NCBI GenBank assembly: GCA_964017065.1
Contig: OZ024789.1
Span: 7,630,191 to 7,694,190, forward strand
From: Haliclona indistincta
Lineage: Eukaryota; Porifera; Demospongiae; Haplosclerida; Chalinidae
Reading direction: 5' to 3'
DNA length: 64,000 bases
Shown: positions 57,877 to 64,000 of the stretch, one piece after another
Numbering within the stretch: the stretch's first letter is position 1
Layout: each line of letters starts with the position of its first letter
The notes under the pieces: generated by a model
The model's database searches: none
What the model saw: only the letters and a program-made list of their open reading frames with translations
What the model was told of the DNA's origin: nothing
Made by a program: the position numbers and the translations under genes

Positions 57877-60853
57877 ATGGGGTCGTATCAGATTGCTGTC
57901 GTCTGTCTTGTCGCGTTCTTTGTGTGCATTCGGGCAAATCAAAATGGTGCTCCGTCGGCAGCTTGCAGTACTTTGACGCCCAGCCATGGCTCCAGTACCC
58001 CGCTATCTGGCGCAGGAGGCTATTTTATCTACTCGAGTTTGCTTGACAGCGGAGGCTCGTACTCTGCTGGAATGACCTACACCAGTAAGTCGTTGCTGAA
58101 GAAAGCAGACTCGCATGTATACTAAATTCACGAGGTTTTACCGCACACAGTTACTCTGCAGACAACAAATTTACAGCCCTTTAAGGGGTTCATAATCCAA
58201 GCTCGCGATGATGCTTCACAGCAGTTAATTGGTACCTTTGTCATTACTGATTCTACCAACTCACAGCTATTGACGTGCTCTAACTCTATTGCTGCTACGG
58301 TAAGTCAAATTGCACTGATTCAGTGTCCAGTCTGGACATTATTAGTCGGTGGACTTCAGTATTTTGCATTGACTTCTGACAGGTTACACACACTAGTAAT
58401 ATGAGCAAATCCAGCGTTTCTGTTGACTGGACTGCACCGGTCGGTGCTGGAATTGTTGATTTTTAGTAAGTACAAAATGTATCTACTCTGCTGGCTAACT
58501 GAGCAATTCCCCATTATACTTACAGTTATTCTGTGGTCCTAAGGTACAGCGTTTTCTATTCTAATTTGAGCTCATTACTCTTCAGGGTAGGTATACTATA
58601 GTGTAGCATTGTGGATTTGTTATGAGTCGCATGCATGCATGGTATTCTTGTAGCCGCCTAGTTCTACTCCAATGTCAACTGTTGCTCCAACAACTTCTGC
58701 ACCAACATCGAACACAACTTCTGCACCAACATCAAACACAACTTCTGCACCAACATCGAACACATCTGCTACCCAAGTCACTTGTCCAACTGTGATTATT
58801 AATGAGGTAAGGGAAAGTCAGTGTATGTGATTGTTCATTAAGTGTCTTCTTTGTTTTATAGTCTGCCAATAGCAATATTCTTACGTTTAAATCACCACCT
58901 GCATGTGCTCGTGCCAACTGTGATATTTATATAACTATGGCAAACAATCCTATGAATGCCAGCTTTCTAGACATCTACATAGAGGGCAATGCTGCAGGCT
59001 GGGTGGCTGTTGGTTTCAGTAACTCAACAGCAATGGTGAGGTATAATTAATTTTATAGTGATAGTGAGATTATAATTCTGAAAACAGGAGAATACAGATG
59101 TGATTGGCTGTAAAGTAGACGCTGATGGTATGGTCAGCGTAGTGGACACATGGAACCCTTCTCCTAACTACTCACCCAATCAAGTAGACGACAATCAAGA
59201 TGGAGTGTGTACTCACTTTGCTAACTTCACTGCTGGCAAAATCCAATGCCAGTAAGTACTGTACATCAGCTAAACAAAATTTGAAAATTTACAGATTTAG
59301 CCGATATGGACCAGCTTTGAATCCTGGAATGGACTTTGACTTGAATTCTGATCTCTATGTTATATATGGTCTAAGAACTACCGGTGAGTCAGAAAAAGTC
59401 ACTGTTCAAGTCATTATAATAGTACACTATCATACAGATAATAATGGAGCTAGTAATCTTTTGGACCACACCTCAGCTCCCATTCGCACAAGTGCAGTAG
59501 TCAATCCATTTACTGCTACTGGAACACTTCAATCAGCAGCTTATCCAGAGAAAGCACTTCTGCAAGTGCACGGTCAGTCATCAATTTACACTGCTATGCA
59601 CGCATTACTATCTGGTTAACTGTGTGTACAGGTATACTGATGTTGATTTCATTACCGGTACTTGCTTCAATTGCTATTTTCTTTGCACAATGGATGAAAC
59701 CAGCACTGCCAAATGGAGAGTGGTTTCAAGTAAGACATACATGCAATATGATACTAATTTTTATCTCGTGCACACTTTAGATTCATCGTGCTCTGATGAT
59801 AGCTTCTCTCTGTATGACACTCGTCGGTTTTATCTTTGCCTTCATAGCACTGGCTATGAACCCAACACCTGGTCTTATCAACTTTAGCACAGTATGTTAC
59901 AATTTTTAGCAGCACAATAATAATTTCCTTTCAATTATTAATTTATCAGAATTCTCAAACAGCTCACTTTGTTATCGGAATTATGGTGGTACTCCTTCAA
60001 ATTGCTAATGTAAGTTTGTGTATAACTATAACCATTATGACTGACTACAATATTATGCAGCCAATAATTGCTATTTTCCGCTGTGACAAGGATGCCTCAT
60101 GGTAAGTACAGCATACTATAAAAATTTGGTGTTTAACACATGTCAAGAAATGTTTATCATTATTATTAATTTTATAGGCGTTGGATTTTCAACATTTTTC
60201 ATGCATCAGTTGTTGGAGTCATTGCCATAATCTTTGCATGTATGTGAGAAGTTTCCTGTATAATTATAGTATGTATAAATGTAATTATTCCATTTTTTGC
60301 AGTGTCTAATGTGGGCATTGGCTTGAGTCTATTTAGTGAGAAATACTCACTTAGAACATCGTCTGCTAGTGTGTGGACATTTGTCGGATTCATTGGATTG
60401 GTTATTATTCTTGAAATCATTTTGCATGTGTGGTTCACTGTATATGCTTTTATGGGTCCTAAAGAAGGTATAGAACAACTTATACATCTCCATCAAAATT
60501 AATAATTTTTGTGTGATTTTGCAGATAGATACAAGGTGCTACCAACGACATTCCAGTGGTGTTTCAAAGCTCAGAACATTGTAAAACCGGAAGAGGAAGT
60601 AGAAATGAAAGAAGAAGAAGAACAAGAACAACAACAAGAAGATGAAGATGATGACGATGCTGATGAAGAAAATTCTGACAAGAAAAGAAAACCACTGTCT
60701 ACAGTAAGCTGTAATAAAGAAAATGCATTTCCAACTATAATTGCCTATCATTCATTCACAAAGGATGTTACTATACGATGGGTTGCTGCTGGTACTTTCT
60801 TTGTCTTATGCTTCATCATCTTCCCAGTGATAGTGATGGTTGCTATTGGTTGA
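57877..60853 (+). CDS. FRRS1: Reeler-DOMON-cytochrome b561 protein (ferric-chelate reductase 1-like)
   Basis: About 16 exons (57877-58083, 58150-58301, 58384-58467, about 58525-58585, 58654-58806, 58861-59035, 59089-59251, 59296-59381, 59442-59572, 59631-59729, 59781-59893, 59950-60010, 60060-60102, 60178-60240, 60302-60468, 60524-60853). A signal peptide is followed by a Reeler domain (GAPSAACSTLTPSHG ... FKGFIIQARDD), a Thr-rich linker of three 24-bp repeats (TSAPTSNT), a DOMON domain (AAGWVAVGFSNST, NTDVIGC) and a b561 core with candidate haem His in IHRALMIAS, AHFVIGI and IFHASVVG. The tail is very acidic (residues near EEEEQEQQQEDEDDDD) and, unusually, is followed by one more hydrophobic segment. 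Family role: transmembrane electron transfer reducing Fe(III) or Cu(II) at the membrane. Start at 57877 (ACAATGG context) gives the signal peptide. Confidence 0.87.
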
Positions 60854-61442
60854 CATTATTATAGCCATTTTATACTCGGCGCACATTATACAACTCAATT
60901 ATTATTATAACATTGTGATCATACTAACAGTAACAAAAATCTGCTAAACATACTATTTTATTATCATTATGATCTAGTATCAGTGTATTTGCCATTGTAA
61001 ATCAGTTATGTAAATTAATTTGAAAAACAAATTCGAAAGAATTTGAGGATGTAACACAATTAGACCATGGATCCCTGCATCAGCGCATGGCTGCTTACAT
61101 CAGTGCACACAACCAACTGGATGGACGGTCTGTTAGCTAGTCAATATTGTGCTATCATGCACAGTGTGTTGCAACCTCTCCTCTTAAAAAATTCCAACAC
61201 TCATGAAGTTTGGTACAGGAGTAACATTCCCAATACACACTTGACGCAAGTTCACAAGACCTAACTTAGATGGTCACGGTACTGAGCTTATGTAATTCGT
61301 CATACTCCAAAATTACTTTTAATGATAATTTCTCATAAGTTATTGCTATTATGTAGCTGGCTGCAATAATAATAATTATTATTATAAATAAAATTATTGT
61401 TCTATGTCGGATCTGTCTGCAAATCACGGTAGTTGAATTCAG
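60854..61442. other. intergenic between convergent FRRS1-like and Frizzled-like 4
   Basis: About 590 bp, AT-rich with an ATT/TAA microsatellite near 61365-61392. Should contain both 3' UTRs. No gene seen. Confidence 0.5.
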
Positions 61443-63805
61443 CTATATGATGTCCACTTTGCTCTCTGTCGGTATCATATTCTTTACCTTCTCCTTTACT
61501 GTTTTAAAATTGACTACAAAGAGAAGATTGATCAGAGGAGTTGCTCCGAGTATTATATATGCAGCACTGATGAACCACACAATTGAATCCTGTCGAACTG
61601 CTGCTCTGTTGCACTTTCCCGGCACATATCCATTAGACTCACACTTAAAATATTCAGATAATAAAGACGTCTGGGTCGTTATATTTATCCTAGTTGTAGC
61701 AACTGATATAAAAAGTACTAGACCAGCAAAAATCGAGAGAGACAACACAAGTATCAACTTCTTCTCTGCAGTGCTCAGTAATGGAGTATGCTGGTCATAC
61801 TCTAACTTATGTTTCTTGTGTGTAAGCAAAAATCAAGTTACACATTTTGTACTTTGGTATTATGTTACCTTAACTTTCCAGATAATCATTATCAAGAGAA
61901 TTGTTGAAATGAGCAGAACAACAGTGATAACAAGAGTCATTGAATACGTTGACAGATCTTTATTTCTAGAAAAGCACAGAGGCACAAAAAAGAGACTGAT
62001 AGAGTACCTGCTATTATCAACAGCCAAAGCAGTGATAACTGCAGGGAGTGGTGCCAGGAAACCTGTATGACAGGTTTTAAAACATGTACTCAATGTTTCA
62101 AAAATTCTTACCAAATGTAGCCATTATCAAGTGTATGTACTTCTTATACGATTGATGAGCATTGGCGTGAAAAGGAAACATGACTTTGTAGAAGAAATAT
62201 CCAACATGAAATGTCCAGAATAAATACATTCCAACAACACTGTAGTGAAATATCGCTCCTGCGTGTATAAAAATAATACCAGTTAAGTGGAGTTTGCTAT
62301 TCATCCAGGTTTTCTTTAGCAGTGTTGTTCTCCATCGTGCAGAAAAAAATTAACATACTGTACCCGAAATTAGGCAAAGAATTGCTGGATTCAAAATGCT
62401 TTCAGCAAGAGTCTCTGAGCCACACATTAAATCAGGATATCCGGCCTCACCAACAAGAAGCACAATACCTTGAACAAACAATGAAAACAGAATGATAATT
62501 ATGCAGCAAGTTCATGTGCAACAGTAACATGTATGCACAAATCTGCATAGATTTTTTACCTAAAATGAACACTTTAACAGTCATGTACACAAGAAGTATC
62601 AAAGGAAAAGAAAACCTATCAGTTACAAAAAATGGTAACACTGCACATCTGATTCAATATCTTATGCACTTACATTTCCTTGTAGCGTATAACTGAGGCA
62701 ATTAAAAATGCTCCACCTCCTAGAACTGATGATATGGCACCTGCATACCTAAGAACCTTGTTTACTAGAGTAGTTGCAGAACTCAGAATACTGGTTTGTC
62801 CACAGCGAGCCTGACACGTTCCATTGAGACTGACGAAATCGTCTCGACAAGTTATGTTTTGGAAATCTAAATGTACTATTATACAAAAAGTATTCATACA
62901 ATATTGAAATACCATGTCTCTCAAGTGTTGAACAGTTTGGTAACAGGTTTTGATATCCTACTAGATTCCATTCTTGTAAACATAATTTTTTACTAATTTC
63001 TATACATCGTTCTTGTGTTGGTAGGTACAGTTGCTTAGTGTTATTATCACAGAGTGGAAATGTGTACTGACACATGAATGGTAATACAGCATCTCTGCAT
63101 TGCTGAGATCCATTACGCTCTAAAAAGTCAATAGAATAAACAAAATTTAATGCAAAATTATTATTTGAACTCACCTACTATACCCAGGAAAGTGGTTAAG
63201 TTTTTTTCAAGTGACTGCTGCCTGTCAGTGGTATTTACAAGAACACTACCTCTCGCACCTACCGAACATGATTGAGTTGTTGCCAGAATCGTCCTACACA
63301 AATCTCCAGTGTATGGCTCTGAATCACACTCCGTGTTATCAATTGACATTAGTGACGTCTGATTAGAACAGTTGAAACTATTGATACCATGTGATGAATC
63401 CTATACATGTAAAGAAAAATATTTACATGCATGCGTGATAAGAAATTGAGTACTCAAGAGTCAAGACACCTCTGATTTTCACCTGTTGGCAGAACTCAGT
63501 ATAGCTTGTCTCATATACAATGAACTATGCATGATACTCAAAACAGCACTCAATTAACTCAGTACAAGCACTTACTAGTTAGTAAAATAGTATCAATCTA
63601 CATTGTACTTTAGCTCAAAAGTGTGGTCTACCGACTGAGCACAAATAGCAGGCATCAGCCGCGGATGCACACTCAGTGAAGTCAGTAACTCACGTACTTG
63701 ATTAGTGATGACGAAGCTGACGATAAACGGTGTCATGAGCAGAGGAAAAATAATGCAGATAAGACCAACGATGAATGCGAGCTCCAGTCTTTCACGGCTC
63801 TTCAT
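61443..63805 (-). CDS. Frizzled-like receptor 4
   Basis: Nine coding exons (approximately 63698-63805, 63171-63401, 62915-63120, 62670-62868, 62561-62615, 62363-62470, 62113-62262, 61871-62066, 61443-61820). The start MKSRERLELAFIVGLICI is a leader with a hydrophobic run. Fz-type domain: ECDSEPYTGDLC, CRDAVLPFMCQYTFPLCD, RCIEISKKLCLQEWN, LLPNC. Then CRDDFVSLNGTCQARC and the 7TM region (PLILLVYMTVKVFIL, GAIFHYSVVGMYLFWTFHV, GFLAPLPAVITALAVDNSRY, YFKCESNGYVPGKC). After the last segment it reads VNFKTVKEKVKN, KT present but no Trp. Opposite in strand to 2 and 3; its Fz half is closer to receptor 1 (shared CDNNTKQLYLPTQE), its 7TM half closer to 2 and 3. Confidence 0.87.
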
Positions 63806-64000
63806 TTTTAGGCGAACTGTATTGCACGAACTGACTCAGCACGGATACGTCATGTTTTACATACACATGCATTGGGAGGCTCTTGCATGCACAGTGCAAG
63901 CATATGCCTATGTTGATAGTGTCGGATGTAAATCTGTATACCCCCACGATATAATATTCTTTTATGATGCACTCATGTTGGTTGTATATGCATGCCTTCA
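63806..64000. other. upstream region of Frizzled-like receptor 4
   Basis: About 195 bp to the window end; presumably promoter and 5' UTR of the minus-strand gene. No clear motif. Confidence 0.4.

Noticed and set aside
61447..62070. 207-residue plus-strand ORF
   Set aside because: Exact antisense of the last two exons of Frizzled-like receptor 4.

Overview
The window is eukaryotic and almost certainly from an early-branching animal, most plausibly a demosponge (inference). Genes are dense, most introns inside the large genes are only about 50 bp with GT-AG (a few GC-AG) borders, and the products are typical animal proteins: adhesion GPCRs, Frizzled-type receptors, KIN17, the lysine-ketoglutarate reductase part of AASS, GALK2 and a FRRS1-like protein. 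No operons, tRNAs, rRNAs or CRISPR arrays were seen. All multi-exon genes were assembled by eye from ORF pieces, splice borders and phases, so exon edges may be off by a few bases.

Layout. 1-3.4 kb is repeat territory: a Tc1/mariner-type element with TA target duplication, itself hit by a small palindromic insert, and further inverted-repeat elements. 3.5-28 kb is a tandem duplication of about 11.4 kb (copy A) and 13 kb (copy B). Each copy carries one giant minus-strand adhesion GPCR gene of about 31 coding exons: signal peptide, Ig-like and FN3 array, EGF, Ig, HormR, GAIN/GPS, 7TM and a long acidic tail. Between them lies a stack of nested hAT-like and MULE-like elements with readable target-site duplications. 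The paralogous copy gives the uninterrupted site for the outermost one.

28.7-34.1 kb (minus) is a stand-alone mitochondrial lysine-ketoglutarate reductase lacking the saccharopine dehydrogenase half. It is head to head, 151 bp apart, with KIN17 (34.2-45.7 kb, plus), whose introns hold a broken Bel/Pao gag-protease fragment, small MITEs, tandem repeats and CT/TG microsatellites. An intronless GALK2 (45.8-47.3 kb) follows.

47.3-63.8 kb is a cluster of four Frizzled-like receptor genes (orientation -, +, +, -) with a shared nine-exon plan. A Reeler-DOMON-cytochrome b561 (FRRS1-like) gene sits between the third and fourth. The cluster and the duplicated adhesion GPCRs make this a receptor-rich locus shaped by local gene duplication and recent transposon traffic.
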